Below, piece after piece: positions 1 through 10,076 of a stretch of DNA of 64,000 nucleotides (positions are counted from its first letter, which is position 1; each line of letters starts with the position of its first letter). The stretch spans positions 1 to 64,000 of the forward strand of contig NZ_JAGGOF010000025.1 of assembly GCF_018614775.1 (NCBI RefSeq), given 5' to 3'. Below the pieces are notes generated by a model. The model was not told where the DNA came from. It searched no databases and saw nothing but the letters and a program-made list of their open reading frames with translations. Source of the DNA: Pseudomonas fluorescens (lineage in GTDB: Bacteria > Pseudomonadota > Gammaproteobacteria > Pseudomonadales > Pseudomonadaceae). The position numbers were made by a program, and so were the translations under genes.

Positions 1-83
1 GGCTTGCTCGCGAAGGGGCCGTATCAGTCGACATCATTTTTGACTGGCACCGCTTTCGCGAGCAAGCCCGCTCCCACAGGCGT
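1..83. repeat. REP-type palindromic repeat pair (partial at window edge)
   Basis: Two inverted arms are visible: GGCTTGCTCGCGA at the left edge and TCGCGAGCAAGCC near 56-68, followed by CGCTCCCACAGG. This is the same intergenic palindrome family seen at 28455, 40801 and 63840. The left end is cut by the window. It lies just past the stop of the leftward oxidoreductase gene and may contribute to 3' end stability. Confidence 0.75.
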
Positions 84-89
84 TTCAGG

Positions 90-1094
90 TCAGACCTTCA
101 GGACGAGCTTCCCGAAATTCTCCCCGCTGAACAATTTGGTCAGCGTCTCGGGAAACGTCTCCAGCCCTTCGACGATGTCTTCTTTGCTCTTGAGCTGCCC
201 CTTGGCCATCCAGCCGGCCATCTCCTGGCCGGCGGCGGCGAATTGCGCGGCGTAGTCCATGACCACGAAGCCTTCCATGCGCGCGCGGTTGACCAGCAGC
301 GACAGGTAGTTGGCCGGCCCCTTCACGGCTTCCTTGTTGTTGTATTGGCTGATGGCGCCGCAAATCACCACCCGGGCCTTGAGGTTCAAGCGGCTGAGCA
401 CGGCATCCAGGATATCGCCGCCGACGTTATCGAAATACACGTCCACGCCTTTGGGGCACTCGCGCTTGAGGCCGGTGTGGACGTCTTCGCTCTTGTAGTC
501 GATGGCGCCGTCAAAGCCCAGTTCATCGATCAGGAACTTGCACTTGTCGGCGCCGCCGGCGATACCCACCACGCGGCAGCCTTTGAGCTTGGCAATCTGC
601 CCGGCAATGCTCCCCACCGCACCGGCGGCGCCCGACAGCACCACGGTTTCGCCGGGCTTCGGCGCGCCTACGTCCAGCAGGGCGAAATAGGCAGTCATGC
701 CGGTCATACCCAGCGCGGACAGGTAACGGGGCAGCGGGGCCAGTTTCGGATCGACCTTGTAGAAACCTCTTGGCTCGCCGAGGAAGTAATCCTGCACACC
801 CAACGCACCGTTGACGTAGTCGCCGACGGCAAAGCCCGGGTTGTTCGAGGCAATCACTTGGCCGACACCCAGTGCCCGCATCACTTCACCGATGCCCACC
901 GGTGGTATATAGGACTTGCCCTCGTTCATCCAGCCGCGCATGGCCGGGTCCAGGGACAGGTACTCGTTTTTCACCAGGATCTGGCCGGCAGCCGGTTCGC
1001 CGACCGGGACTTGCTGATACGTGAAGGTCTCGCGGGTAGCTGCGCCCACCGGGCGTTTGGCGAGCAGAAACTGGCGATTGGTCTGGGCAGTCAT
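90..1094 (-). CDS. NADP-dependent oxidoreductase, MDR family (leukotriene B4 dehydrogenase/CurA type)
   Basis: Zinc-free medium-chain reductase of 334 aa, the usual length for the CurA/PTGR family, which reduces enone or similar double bonds with NADPH. The nucleotide-binding loop reads GAAGAVGSIAGQIAKLKG in the middle of the protein, and the MRGWM motif near residue 53 is typical of the group. The ATG at 1094 (MTAQTNRQ) is preferred; a GTG three codons upstream (1103) is possible, and the ribosome site is weak for both. The gene stands alone, facing away from the SDR gene at 1318. The physiological substrate cannot be read from the sequence. Confidence 0.9.
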   Translation of the reverse strand: MTAQTNRQFLLAKRPVGAATRETFTYQQVPVGEPAAGQILVKNEYLSLDPAMRGWMNEGKSYIPPVGIGEVMRALGVGQVIASNNPGFAVGDYVNGALGVQDYFLGEPRGFYKVDPKLAPLPRYLSALGMTGMTAYFALLDVGAPKPGETVVLSGAAGAVGSIAGQIAKLKGCRVVGIAGGADKCKFLIDELGFDGAIDYKSEDVHTGLKRECPKGVDVYFDNVGGDILDAVLSRLNLKARVVICGAISQYNNKEAVKGPANYLSLLVNRARMEGFVVMDYAAQFAAAGQEMAGWMAKGQLKSKEDIVEGLETFPETLTKLFSGENFGKLVLKV

Positions 1095-1317
1095 GGCTGG
1101 CACTCAAGATTAGGAAAGCCTTGTTGATAGACCTTCGAGGTGATTGCCGCAAGGTTTGCTGGCGCAGCGAATGCCGTTCAATCCAACGCAGTGATGGTGG
1201 TGCTGGCCCCGTTATCACTGTCGCCCATGGACAGCCAACCGGCATCTGGATAGTGCTGCCGAGCCGCGCACAGCTATGGCTATATGACGGCTATCGCCAT
1301 TCTTCGAGGAACTGACA

Positions 1318-2079
<762 letters not shown>

Positions 2080-2105
2080 GGATCCGCAACTCGGTTTGTA
2101 GGACG

Positions 2106-2132
2106 AAGCCCGCACTGGTTGCGGGCTTTTTC
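2106..2132 (+). terminator. Rho-independent terminator after the SDR gene
   Basis: Stem AAGCCCGC / GCGGGCTT with a seven-base loop, followed by TTTTC, 27 bases past the SDR stop codon. Confidence 0.85.
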
Positions 2133-2284
2133 TTGGTTGGTCAAAAAAGCGCCGAAGTGGCCCATCAATGTATTTCAAAGGGTGTGAATCGCCTGCTTTG
2201 GCGGGTTTGTCGTACATCGTCCGCCGGCGGCCTGTGCTTAACTGTTTCCGGAAAGAAAACAAACGCTTAGGAGTCTGGTTACTC

Positions 2285-3682
2285 ATGGAATTGAGAATCG
2301 ACCGACAGGCCCTGGTGCCTGTCGTGCAGCAAATTGTCGACGCGCTGACCGGCTGGATCCGCCAGGATGCGGTGCAACCGGGGACTCGCCTGCCCTCCAT
2401 CCGGCAACTGGCGCGGGAGAATCTGCTCAGCCAGTCGAGTGTCAATGAAGCCTGTGAACGCCTGGTCACTCAAGGGTTGCTGGCGTCCCGGCACGGTTCA
2501 AGCTTTGTTGTCGCGCCGCCACCTCTACTCGCCGCTACGTCCGGCGACAGGAGCTGCCAGCAAGGCCCGCTGCTCAGCCGAGGCAGCCTGGCCGACGGTG
2601 CGCCCTGGGCGTTGCAACTGGGTGCTGGCGGGCTGCCCGAGCGCTGGCGCGAGAGTGACGACCTGGGCTATGCGATTCGGCAGGTCGCCCGCGCCGACAT
2701 GGCGGGACTGTTCAGCTATAGCACGCCGCTGGGGTTACCTGTGCTGCGTGAGCAACTGTCCCGGCGCTTGAAGCAACTCAATATTGAAGCCGACGAAAAC
2801 CTCATCATGACCACCCATGGGGCTACCCAGGGGCTGGACCTGATCGTACGGACACTGCTTGCGCCAGGCTGCTGCGTGGTGGTGGAGAGTCCCGGTTACC
2901 CCAAGCTGTTCGACCTGCTGCGGCTGCATGGCATCGCCATGCTCGAGCTACCCAGAACCACGCGGGGGCCGGACGTAGATGCGCTGCAACGCCTGTTGGC
3001 GATTCACCGGCCCAGTGCGCTGTTCATCAACAGCGCCTGCCATAACCCTACAGGCAGCAGCCTGGCCCCGGTTGTGGCGCAACGGTTGCTGGAAATGGCA
3101 AAAGAACACGCAGTGCTTGTGGTCGAAGACGATGTCTATGCCGATTTCCAGCGTTCGACGCGGACCCGGCTGGCTGCGCTGGATGCCGATGTAGTCTACG
3201 TGGGCAGTTTTTCGAAAACCCTGAGCAGTTCGCTGCGCGTCGGTTTCGTGGTGGCGGGGCCGTCCATCATCGCGCGGCTGAGTGAAGTGAAGGAAGTGAC
3301 CAGCATGGGCGGTTCGCGGTTCAACGAGTCGGTCCTTGCCAATCTCCTGGTCAGCGGTGCCTATCGCAAGCTGGTGCAGCGCCAGCGCCAGCGTTTGGCT
3401 GGCGACATGGCGGCGGTCTTGCAGGTGCTGGACGATGCCGATTGGGAAGTCTTTGGCAAACCGAACGGAGGGCTGTTCATCTGGGCACGTCCACCATTTA
3501 GTGACTACGCTGATTTGCAGCGTCTGGCGAAACGGTTCGGGGTGCAGCTGTCTCCGCCTACGGCATTCAGCCCTTCGGGCGCCGACAGTGACTGGCTCCG
3601 GATCAATGTGGCGTATGCCTGCGACCCGAGGGCCTCGGCGTTTTTCCGGGCCGCGGCCCTGGATCGACCTCGAGTGTTCTGA
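2285..3682 (+). CDS. MocR-type transcriptional regulator: GntR HTH fused to a class I aminotransferase domain
   Basis: 465 aa. An N-terminal winged helix (about residues 10-75; PSIRQLARENLLSQSSVNEAC matches the GntR recognition helix region) is joined to a fold-type I aminotransferase domain (about 120-460). The PLP-binding lysine is in GSFSKTLSSSLRVGF, and NSACHNPTG supplies the cofactor-contact Asn-Pro motif. The ATG at 2285 is chosen because AGGAG lies 11 bases upstream and the protein then begins at MELRIDRQ; the frame is open further upstream but lacks GntR homology there. MocR proteins usually sense PLP or an amino-compound adduct. The target is not evident, and the neighbours are unrelated. 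Confidence 0.9.
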   Translation: MELRIDRQALVPVVQQIVDALTGWIRQDAVQPGTRLPSIRQLARENLLSQSSVNEACERLVTQGLLASRHGSSFVVAPPPLLAATSGDRSCQQGPLLSRGSLADGAPWALQLGAGGLPERWRESDDLGYAIRQVARADMAGLFSYSTPLGLPVLREQLSRRLKQLNIEADENLIMTTHGATQGLDLIVRTLLAPGCCVVVESPGYPKLFDLLRLHGIAMLELPRTTRGPDVDALQRLLAIHRPSALFINSACHNPTGSSLAPVVAQRLLEMAKEHAVLVVEDDVYADFQRSTRTRLAALDADVVYVGSFSKTLSSSLRVGFVVAGPSIIARLSEVKEVTSMGGSRFNESVLANLLVSGAYRKLVQRQRQRLAGDMAAVLQVLDDADWEVFGKPNGGLFIWARPPFSDYADLQRLAKRFGVQLSPPTAFSPSGADSDWLRINVAYACDPRASAFFRAAALDRPRVF

Positions 3683-3792
3683 AAACGACGCGGCTGTAGC
3701 TTTTTGCCATTATTCCGACGCCAGCACCTTGTGTTGCAGGGCGTCTCGTTGCGAATCTGCAATCAACACACACTGGCAGAGGACTGAGCGCA

Positions 3793-5757
3793 ATGATTTC
3801 GGCCGTGCAAGGACGTTTTGCCAACCTGGGTATGGCAAAGAAACTGGGTATCGGGTTTGTCCTGGTACTGTTGCTCACTGCAGTGGTCGCGGCCATTGGT
3901 GTGTGGTCACTTCGAACCATCAGCCTGCGCTTCGATGGGCTCAAGCAGATGTCGTCCCTCAACAGCGAACTGCTGAAGGTCCGGTTGCTTGAGCAGGAAT
4001 ACGCCCTGCGCTCCGACCCCAAGACGGCCGACGCCCTGCGTCAGGGCGTCGACGGGCTGGTTGCCCAGGCCGACGCGCTCAAGGCCCAGTCGCCCGCCAA
4101 CGTGCCGGTCATGAACGACGTGGAGCAGGCCCTGGCCGCGTACCGCAAGGCCTTCGATGAATTCGTCGGGTTGAGCCAGAGCAAGGACCTGGCGCTGGAA
4201 ATGGCCAGTTGGTCGGTGTCCAGTGTCGCCAATAACCTGGATGTATTGCAGGCCGGGCTGTCGGACGATGGTGCCTATACCTTGAAGGATTCCGAGGGCA
4301 AGGAGGGCACCGAGTTCATCGAGCAGGCCAATCAGGTCAGCGAAGTGTCACGGTTGATGCTGCAGGCCATGAACGAAGCGCGCGTGCGCCTGGACCAGAG
4401 CCGCAAAGGCACTGCAGAGGCCGGGGAAGGTCAGATCGAACAGGCCGAGCGAGCCATGAAGCAGGCCGAAGCGCTCAAGACCACGGTCAAGGATCCGGGT
4501 TACCAGACTGTGCTCAACGAAGTGGGCGGGCACATCGCCGGGTTCAACGAGCAACTGGCGGAATACACCGGCCTGCTGGCCAAGGAAAAAGCCGTTTATC
4601 AGCAACTTCACGAGCGTGCGGCCCAAGTGGTGGAGCGGGTCAATCAAGCCTACGCTGCCGAAGACAATGCCATGCAGACCGAGTTGAAAAAGAACTCGCT
4701 GCTGATCATCGGTTCGTCGGCACTCGCGTTGCTGGTGGGCTTGATTGCCGCTTGGGTCATCACCCGGTTGATCGTTGCCCCGCTGCGCAGCGTGATTCGT
4801 GTTGCGCAGCAGATCGCGGCGGGCGACTTGAGTGCCACGGTCGAGGTGACGCGTCGGGACGAGATTGGTCAGTTGATGCTGGCGATGCAACAGATGGGCG
4901 CGGGGCTGAGCAGTATCGTCAGTGGGTTGCAGGCAGGTATCGAACAACTCGCCAACTCCGCTCAATCGCTGTCGGCCGTGACTGAACAGACCAACCTGGA
5001 AGTCAGCAGCCAGAAGGAGGAGACCGAGCAGGTCGCCACGGCCATGAACCAGATGACCGCCACCGTGCATGACGTGGCCCGCAATGCCGAAGAGGCGGCC
5101 CAAGCCGCCCAGACCGCCGATGACAAGGTTGAAAGCGGTCAGCAGGTGGTGCGTCAAAGCATGGTGCGTATCGAGCAATTGGCCGATTCGGCCACGTCGG
5201 CCAGCTCCAGCATCGAAAGCCTCAGTGCCGAGATCCAGAACATCGGCACGGTGCTGAGTGTGATCAAGAGCGTGGCCGAGCAAACCAACCTGCTGGCCCT
5301 CAATGCCGCCATCGAGGCGGCGCGGGCCGGGGAACAGGGCAGGGGCTTTGCGGTAGTGGCCGACGAGGTGCGCGCACTGGCGAAGCGTACGCAGCAGTCC
5401 ACCGAGGAAATCGAGCGGCTGGTGAGTGCCTTGCGTTCAGCGGCCCAGGCCTCTGTGCAACAGATCCAGAGCAGTGGCGAGCTGGTGAAGATGGCGGTCA
5501 GCGATGCGCTACAGACCGAAAGCGCCCTGGGCAGTATCGCGGCGGCGGTGTCGTTGATCCAGCAGATGAACCAACAGATCGCGGCGGCGGCCGAGCAACA
5601 GAGTTCAGTGGCCGAAGAGATCAATCGCAGTGTCACCAGCATCCGCGCCAGTGCCGATCAATCGTCCCTGGCGATGCGCGGCAACGCCGCTTCCAGCATT
5701 GAACTCGCGCAATTGGGGGTCGAGCTGAAAGGGATGGTGGGGCACTTCAGGTTGTGA
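3793..5757 (+). CDS. Methyl-accepting chemotaxis protein with helical bimodular (HBM) sensor
   Basis: Transmembrane chemoreceptor of 654 aa. TM1 is at about residues 17-39, followed by an all-helical periplasmic region of about 260 residues with the size and Leu/Gln-rich pattern of HBM sensors (McpS/TlpQ type). TM2 is at about 300-322, then a HAMP domain and a cytoplasmic signalling domain containing the invariant hairpin tip [32 protein letters not shown]. There is no C-terminal CheR-docking pentapeptide. GAGG lies before the ATG. HBM receptors in pseudomonads bind TCA-cycle acids or polyamines; the ligand here is not deducible. The gene is monocistronic. Confidence 0.95.
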   Translation: MISAVQGRFANLGMAKKLGIGFVLVLLLTAVVAAIGVWSLRTISLRFDGLKQMSSLNSELLKVRLLEQEYALRSDPKTADALRQGVDGLVAQADALKAQSPANVPVMNDVEQALAAYRKAFDEFVGLSQSKDLALEMASWSVSSVANNLDVLQAGLSDDGAYTLKDSEGKEGTEFIEQANQVSEVSRLMLQAMNEARVRLDQSRKGTAEAGEGQIEQAERAMKQAEALKTTVKDPGYQTVLNEVGGHIAGFNEQLAEYTGLLAKEKAVYQQLHERAAQVVERVNQAYAAEDNAMQTELKKNSLLIIGSSALALLVGLIAAWVITRLIVAPLRSVIRVAQQIAAGDLSATVEVTRRDEIGQLMLAMQQMGAGLSSIVSGLQAGIEQLANSAQSLSAVTEQTNLEVSSQKEETEQVATAMNQMTATVHDVARNAEEAAQAAQTADDKVESGQQVVRQSMVRIEQLADSATSASSSIESLSAEIQNIGTVLSVIKSVAEQTNLLALNAAIEAARAGEQGRGFAVVADEVRALAKRTQQSTEEIERLVSALRSAAQASVQQIQSSGELVKMAVSDALQTESALGSIAAAVSLIQQMNQQIAAAAEQQSSVAEEINRSVTSIRASADQSSLAMRGNAASSIELAQLGVELKGMVGHFRL

Positions 5758-5781
5758 TGCGGGCAGCGTGAAACCAGAGCC

Positions 5782-5874
5782 TGTGGCGAGGGGATTTATC
5801 TCCGATCGAGTGCGCAGCGCTCGCAAATTCCCGGGGCTGCGCCGCAGCCCAGCGGGATAAGGCCCCTCGCCACA
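5782..5874. repeat. Intergenic palindromic repeat (TGTGGCGAGGGG type)
   Basis: Outer arms TGTGGCGAGGGG (5782) and CCCCTCGCCACA (5874), with inner arms TGCGCAGCGC and GGCTGCGCCGCAGCC. It is a second palindrome family, different from the TGTGGGAGCGAGC elements. It sits between the chemoreceptor and a convergent gene. Confidence 0.75.
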
Positions 5875-5895
5875 ATAAGAAGGTTCGACGAGGTC

Positions 5896-6666
5896 TTAGT
5901 CGTAAACCTTCTTCTTCTTCCATTCGTCGTTGATTTCGGCGTCCTTCAAGCCTTCGGTCAACTGGTTGACTTCGTCTTCGGCCGGCTGGGTGAGGGCCAG
6001 GACCATCGCATTGGCGCGGGCCAGGAGTTTCTCCAGATAGTCCAGCTGTTCGGCGTACACCTGCGGCTCTTGCTGTTTGCGCAGGTACTGCACGCCGCGT
6101 TCGAACGCCAGGCGGGCCTGGCCCGGTTGTTCCTGTTGCAAGGCTTGCTGGCCGAGGTTGTTGAAGAACTCGATGTGCAGCAACACCAGGATGTGTCGCA
6201 CCTCGCGGATCCAGCGCTTGGCTTCGTTGGAGGGCAGGAAACCGTCCTGGGCTGCGCGGGTAATCTGACCGTGCAAGGCCTCGAGCAGGAACCGTACATC
6301 CTTGGCCTTGGCTTCGGTCAGGATCGGCGCCGGTGGGTTGCCCACTGGAATCGACTCACCCTGGGCCGCCAGCGCGGACAGTTCGTCCAGGCGTGCCTTG
6401 ACCGCGGCATTGGACTTCTCCAGGTTCAGCAAGCGCTGACAGACATTCATCTCAAGACGCGTCATCAGCAGTTTCAGGGCCGGGGTCATCAACTGCCCGG
6501 GGAAGGTTTCGGTGAGTTCGCCACAGCGACGCATGCGGTCGTTGAGTTCAACCCTGGTGCGGACCTTTTCCAGCTTGTTGTTTTCCACCACATGGTTCAT
6601 GTAGCCAATGGCGATCAACAGGGCGATCCCGGCTACAACGAGCAGGGTGATCATGAGTGGTGTCAC
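5896..6666 (-). CDS. Membrane-anchored conserved hypothetical protein
   Basis: About 256 aa. A single N-terminal membrane segment (MITLLVVAGIALLIAIGY, residues 5-22) is followed by a long, mostly helical, charged domain with a lysine-rich tail (EWKKKKVYD). I do not recognise a named domain; pseudomonads carry similar conserved proteins. A GTG start at 6666 is preferred because AGAGG lies eight bases upstream; the ATG four codons later (6654) is the alternative and would give 252 aa. The helical domain may mediate protein contacts, which is an inference. Confidence 0.75.
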   Translation of the reverse strand: MTPLMITLLVVAGIALLIAIGYMNHVVENNKLEKVRTRVELNDRMRRCGELTETFPGQLMTPALKLLMTRLEMNVCQRLLNLEKSNAAVKARLDELSALAAQGESIPVGNPPAPILTEAKAKDVRFLLEALHGQITRAAQDGFLPSNEAKRWIREVRHILVLLHIEFFNNLGQQALQQEQPGQARLAFERGVQYLRKQQEPQVYAEQLDYLEKLLARANAMVLALTQPAEDEVNQLTEGLKDAEINDEWKKKKVYD

Positions 6667-6934
6667 CGGTAAGACCTCTTTATTGGGGTACGCATGTCGT
6701 GAGTGTAGTGGCTTGGCTATTAAGCGCATAGGTCCAAGGGACGCGATTAGACGGGCGTCGTGCTGTTCATGGGACGCAGGGCTGAATAGATGCACATTGC
6801 CACTATTTGCCGGGCGCGACTATAGCGCCTTGGTGGGCGCCAGAATATAGGCGCCAGGGATCGGGCAAGAAAAATCCGCGAATGGTCTTTAAACCGTGGG
6901 AAGTCATTGATTTAAATAAATTTATATCTGGGGG

Positions 6935-6963
6935 TTGACGCCCCCCTAATCCATCCATAGAAT
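6935..6963 (+). promoter_or_regulatory. Sigma-70 promoter of the tRNA operon
   Basis: TTGACG (6935-6940), a 17-bp spacer and TAGAAT (6958-6963), followed by a GC-rich discriminator GCGCGCC, typical of stringently controlled stable RNA promoters. An AT-rich stretch (TTTAAATAAATTTATAT) just upstream may act as an UP element. The rest of 6667-6934 shows no gene. Confidence 0.8.
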
Positions 6964-7025
6964 GCGCGCCACTTACAGCGTAAAGCACTCAGCCAAACGC
7001 GATAAGCAGTGAATGTTGTACGTGT

Positions 7026-7101
7026 GTCCCCTTCGTCTAGTGGCCTAGGACACCGCCCTTTCACGGCGGTAACAGGGGTTCGAGTCCCCTAGGGGACGCC
7101 A
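7026..7101 (+). tRNA. tRNA-Glu (anticodon TTC)
   Basis: 76 nt including an encoded CCA. Acceptor stem GTCCCCT/AGGGGAC, anticodon loop CCTTTCAC with anticodon TTC, T arm ACAGGGGTTCGAGTCCCCT. First gene of a four-tRNA operon. Confidence 0.97.
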
Positions 7102-7103
7102 TT

Positions 7104-7179
<76 letters not shown>

Positions 7180-7284
7180 ATTTTAAACAGCGTTGCCTTC
7201 GGGCAGGGCTGAGTGAAACCAGAACCGACATCTTCGGATACGGCTCTGGGCACTGGGACACACACCATGTGTTCCGGGCAGCGT

Positions 7285-7360
7285 GTCCCCTTCGTCTAGT
7301 GGCCTAGGACACCGCCCTTTCACGGCGGTAACAGGGGTTCGAGTCCCCTAGGGGACGCCA
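7285..7360 (+). tRNA. tRNA-Glu (anticodon TTC), second copy
   Basis: Identical in sequence to the copy at 7026. The 105-nt spacer before it (7180-7284) shows no gene. Confidence 0.97.
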
Positions 7361-7363
7361 TTT

Positions 7364-7439
<76 letters not shown>

Positions 7440-7446
7440 AATATAT

Positions 7447-7479
7447 AAAAAAACGCCGCTCATTGAGCGGCGTTTTTTT
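7447..7479 (+). terminator. Rho-independent terminator of the tRNA operon
   Basis: Stem AACGCCGCTCA / TGAGCGGCGTT followed by seven T. A-tracts on the other side make it usable from both directions, also serving the convergent gene ending at 7499. Confidence 0.92.
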
Positions 7480-7498
7480 ATGCCTGTGATAAAGCCAT

Positions 7499-8173
7499 TC
7501 AGGTCAGTGACTCCCGCGAGCGACGTTCGCCCAGGGCCCGATCCAGGGCAATCACGACTAACGCCACCAGGATGAACCCCAGCAGGATCATCGCGGCATT
7601 GATCATCACGTGCGGGTAACCCAGCGTGTCCACTTCAAGGAACGGATAGGGGTAAGACTCCACCAGGGCACCGCGCACCAGGGCAAAGACAAAATAAGCC
7701 GCCGGATAGATCAGCCATGGCCACAGGTCTCGCCATTGCAAGGTGCCTTTTATCACGCAGAACAACCAATACACCATGAACACCACTGGCATGACGTCAT
7801 GCAGCAGCTCATCGGCCAGCCACTGGAGTCCCTGGGGGTTCCAGGTGTGGCGCAACAGCAGGTTATACGCCAGCCCGACCACCACGATGCTGGTGGCGAC
7901 GCCGCCCTGGACAGTGGGCTTGAGAAAGAATCGCCGCAGTGCCGAATCTCCGGACATGGCCGCGCAGGTCAGGACCACCGCGACCAGGAGATTGGTCAGC
8001 ACGGTGAAGTAGCTGAAGAAGATATCCAATCCGCCCAACAGGCTTTTTCCGGCCTGCCAGCGCGAAGCCAGGATCAGATAGAGCTGGAGCAGCAGGGCAG
8101 CCCACCCCAGAACCGCCGCGCATTTCACCAAAGGACCTTGTCTGCTCTGCGTTAAAACCCTGTCATCGCTCAT
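7499..8173 (-). CDS. Pr6Pr family integral membrane protein
   Basis: 224 aa with about six hydrophobic segments and little soluble sequence. The spacing of polar residues (LLRHTWNP, ADELLHDVMPV, YPAAYF, YPYPFLEVDTLGYP) matches the bacterial Pr6Pr/FAR-17a-like proteins, whose function is unknown. It begins MSDDRVLTQSRQG, a short cytosolic tail before the first membrane segment. It reads toward the tRNA terminator and lies downstream of the broken AraC-type gene, possibly its former target. Confidence 0.8.
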   Translation of the reverse strand: MSDDRVLTQSRQGPLVKCAAVLGWAALLLQLYLILASRWQAGKSLLGGLDIFFSYFTVLTNLLVAVVLTCAAMSGDSALRRFFLKPTVQGGVATSIVVVGLAYNLLLRHTWNPQGLQWLADELLHDVMPVVFMVYWLFCVIKGTLQWRDLWPWLIYPAAYFVFALVRGALVESYPYPFLEVDTLGYPHVMINAAMILLGFILVALVVIALDRALGERRSRESLT

Positions 8174-8231
8174 GATCCAGCCTCCTGATAAACGGTGACA
8201 TCGACCCTAGAAGAGCGCTGGGCGGGTTTCT

Positions 8232-8249
8232 ACTGTCAGGAATGACAGT
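8232..8249. other. Perfect inverted repeat ACTGTCA-N4-TGACAGT
   Basis: A 7-bp perfect palindrome with a 4-bp spacer between the AraC-type pseudogene and the membrane protein gene, about 60 bp upstream of the latter. It has the form of a dimeric operator but has no T-run, so it is unlikely to be a terminator. Confidence 0.4.
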
Positions 8250-8274
8250 GCTGACCAACGGTTATTGCGTGATG

Positions 8275-9140
8275 TCAGCCCTCCAGGCGCTGTACCAGGC
8301 TGTCGAGCGCCGCCGTGTTTGCATCGTCGGGCAATGGCGAAGGAACCGTGACGTGTAGCTGTTGCGCCGAACGGTATTCGCTGGGGGTGCAGTTGGCGTA
8401 CTGCTTGAACGCCCGGGCGAAGTAGGAAGGATCCTTGAAGCCGGCTTCGTAGCCGATGCTGGTAATCGGCATCTGGCTGTTGTCGAGCAACTCCTTGGCA
8501 AAGCTCATGCGTTTGTTCAGCACGTAATCGGTGAAGCCCAGCCCGTTGGCTTCCTTGAACAGGCGGCTGAAGCGGAAGGTGGTCATGCCGCACCGCTTGG
8601 CCAGGTCACGCTGATCGATGCTGTCGCGAAAATGCTGGTCGATGTACAGCATGGTGTGACTGAGAGCCTGGTGCTTCTGGTGGCCGGAAGTCAGGCGGAT
8701 GCTCTCGGGCAGTGTGGGGGAATGGTCGATCTGTGAGGTCTTGCCTCGGCCGTTGGCATGGCGGCGCAGCTCGCACAGTTGCACCACGGCCGTCAGGTAG
8801 CGCTTGCGCTCGTTGATTGGCAGGGGCAGTACCAAGTATTCCAGACGCTGGAGCGCATGGCCCAGACCGCCAGTTCTTCGGAGTGCTGCACCGTGAACAT
8901 GGTGATGGGAATCGCCGGCGTCGTGCGCTTGATTTCCAGCAACCGCCGCAGCCCTGGCGTGTCAGGCCGGTCGAAATGGATGCAGATCATGTCGACCTGT
9001 TCGCCACTGGGCAACATGGCGTTTTTTGCCAGGGTGCAGTCGCAGGCGTCCCTGAACTGGGAGACGAGTTCCGGGGTGGATCGATCATGGGTCAGATCGA
9101 ACCACAGCAGCTTTGGCTTTCCAGTCAGATGTGGCGTCAT
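8275..9140 (-). pseudogene. AraC family regulator with receiver-like N-terminus, frameshifted
   Basis: Two adjacent reading frames together make one protein of about 288 aa. The upstream part (ATG 9140, MTPHLTGKPKLLWFDL) looks like a degenerate response-regulator receiver domain. The downstream part (from about 8840) has the AraC double HTH (DLAKRCGMTTFRFSRLFKEA and ITSIGYEAGFKDPSYFARAF). On the coding strand the text runs GTCTGG-AATACTTGG; one extra G after GTCTGG gives V-W-E-Y-L-V-L-P-L-P and rejoins the frames. The missing base is at about 8841-8842 in a C-run. Without it the HTH domain is not made. This is either a real mutation or a sequencing slip. A TTG at 9191 is an alternative start. 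Confidence 0.85.
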
Positions 9141-9306
9141 AGGACGACTACCCAGCGGTTCTTCCTGCCCTTTAGCTAGCAGTATTGCCAATGTGCCATC
9201 ACTTCGCCGAATAAATTTTTATAAAAAAAGCCGCCGTTAGCGCGACGCTCCCCGGAAGGGACGTACGCGCACGGGCAACCCATGCCTGGCCGTCACGCAA
9301 AATAGT

Positions 9307-9316
9307 CCTAGGGATG
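9307..9316 (+). promoter_or_regulatory. Conserved motif CCTAGGGATG upstream of the flp operon
   Basis: The 10-mer occurs 107 bp before the flp1 start codon and again, in coding orientation, before the secretin gene at 22333-22342. It contains CTAG, which is scarce in Pseudomonas DNA. Possible shared regulator site for both Tad operons; the region 9141-9422 holds no other gene. Confidence 0.4.
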
Positions 9317-9422
9317 TGCAAAATCCTCCTAACGGCAATGACCGCCTCCTGACTAGGGTTGCATCAGGCAGTTCGCAATGTTCTGTCCCTTGAGAAAACA
9401 ACCCCGAGATGAGGTGTGCGAA

Positions 9423-9614
9423 ATGACTCTTCAAGCAATCAAGGCTTCGGTACTGAAGTTCGCCAAAGATGAAGACGGCCTGACCATTGTGGAATACGCC
9501 GTGGCCGGTGGGTTGATTACGGTGGCGGTCGCCGCGATGTTCATCCTGCTGGGCAGTGCCGTGAACACCAAGATAACCGCACTGTGCGCGGCGGTGAAAG
9601 GTGCTGCTTGCTGA
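9423..9614 (+). CDS. flp: Flp family type IVb pilin (copy 1)
   Basis: 63 aa. Short basic leader ending at Gly19, then LTIVEYAV: the class III prepilin cleavage site with Glu at +5 and Tyr at +6, followed by a hydrophobic helix (AGGLITVAVAAMFILLGS). GAGG lies eight bases before this ATG, so the in-frame ATG at 9378 is not used. Major subunit of the Tad pilus, exported after cleavage by the peptidase at 10077. C-terminal half AVNTKITALCAAVKGAAC carries two Cys that could form a disulfide. Confidence 0.93.
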   Translation: MTLQAIKASVLKFAKDEDGLTIVEYAVAGGLITVAVAAMFILLGSAVNTKITALCAAVKGAAC

Positions 9615-9750
9615 CAGCAATTCCAGCAGAGAAGTGCGGTGAAACCCATTGATGTATTGGTTTTCGTCTGTTCTTGAACGCTCGAGACTTCTTAATGGGT
9701 TTTACGTTGTTACTGCTCACGATATTTGCGATGGCAGTGAGGTAACTGAC

Positions 9751-9939
9751 ATGACGCTTCAAATAATCAGAACTTCGATCAGCAAGTTCGCCAGAGAAGA
9801 TGGCCTGACCATTGTGGAATACGCCGTAGCCGGTGGCCTGATTACCGTAGCGGTTGCCGCAATGTTCGTTCTGTTGGGCGGTGCTGTGAATGACCGGATT
9901 ACTGCACTTTGTGCCGCCGTCAAAGGCGCTGCGTGCTGA
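9751..9939 (+). CDS. flp: Flp family type IVb pilin (copy 2)
   Basis: 62 aa, near-identical to copy 1 in the processed region: cleavage after Gly18, then LTIVEYAVAGGLITVAVAAMF. TGAGG lies eight bases before the ATG. The downstream spacers of both copies also match, so the gene plus its spacer were duplicated together. The second copy differs mainly in the leader and near AVNDR. Whether both are pilus subunits or one is a minor form cannot be told. Confidence 0.93.
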   Translation: MTLQIIRTSISKFAREDGLTIVEYAVAGGLITVAVAAMFVLLGGAVNDRITALCAAVKGAAC

Positions 9940-10076
9940 CAGTCATTCCTGCTCAGAAGTGCGGTGAAGCCTGCTGAGGCGCCGGTTTCGATAATAAAAA
10001 TCCGGACAACTTCTTGATGGGTTTCGCTCGGTTGCAACGTCGCCTGCTCACGATAATCACACTAGGGAGACGCATC

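Noticed and set aside
2168..2284. Longer N-terminus for the MocR gene
   Set aside because: The extra 39 residues match no GntR protein and lack a ribosome site; AGGAG supports the ATG at 2285.
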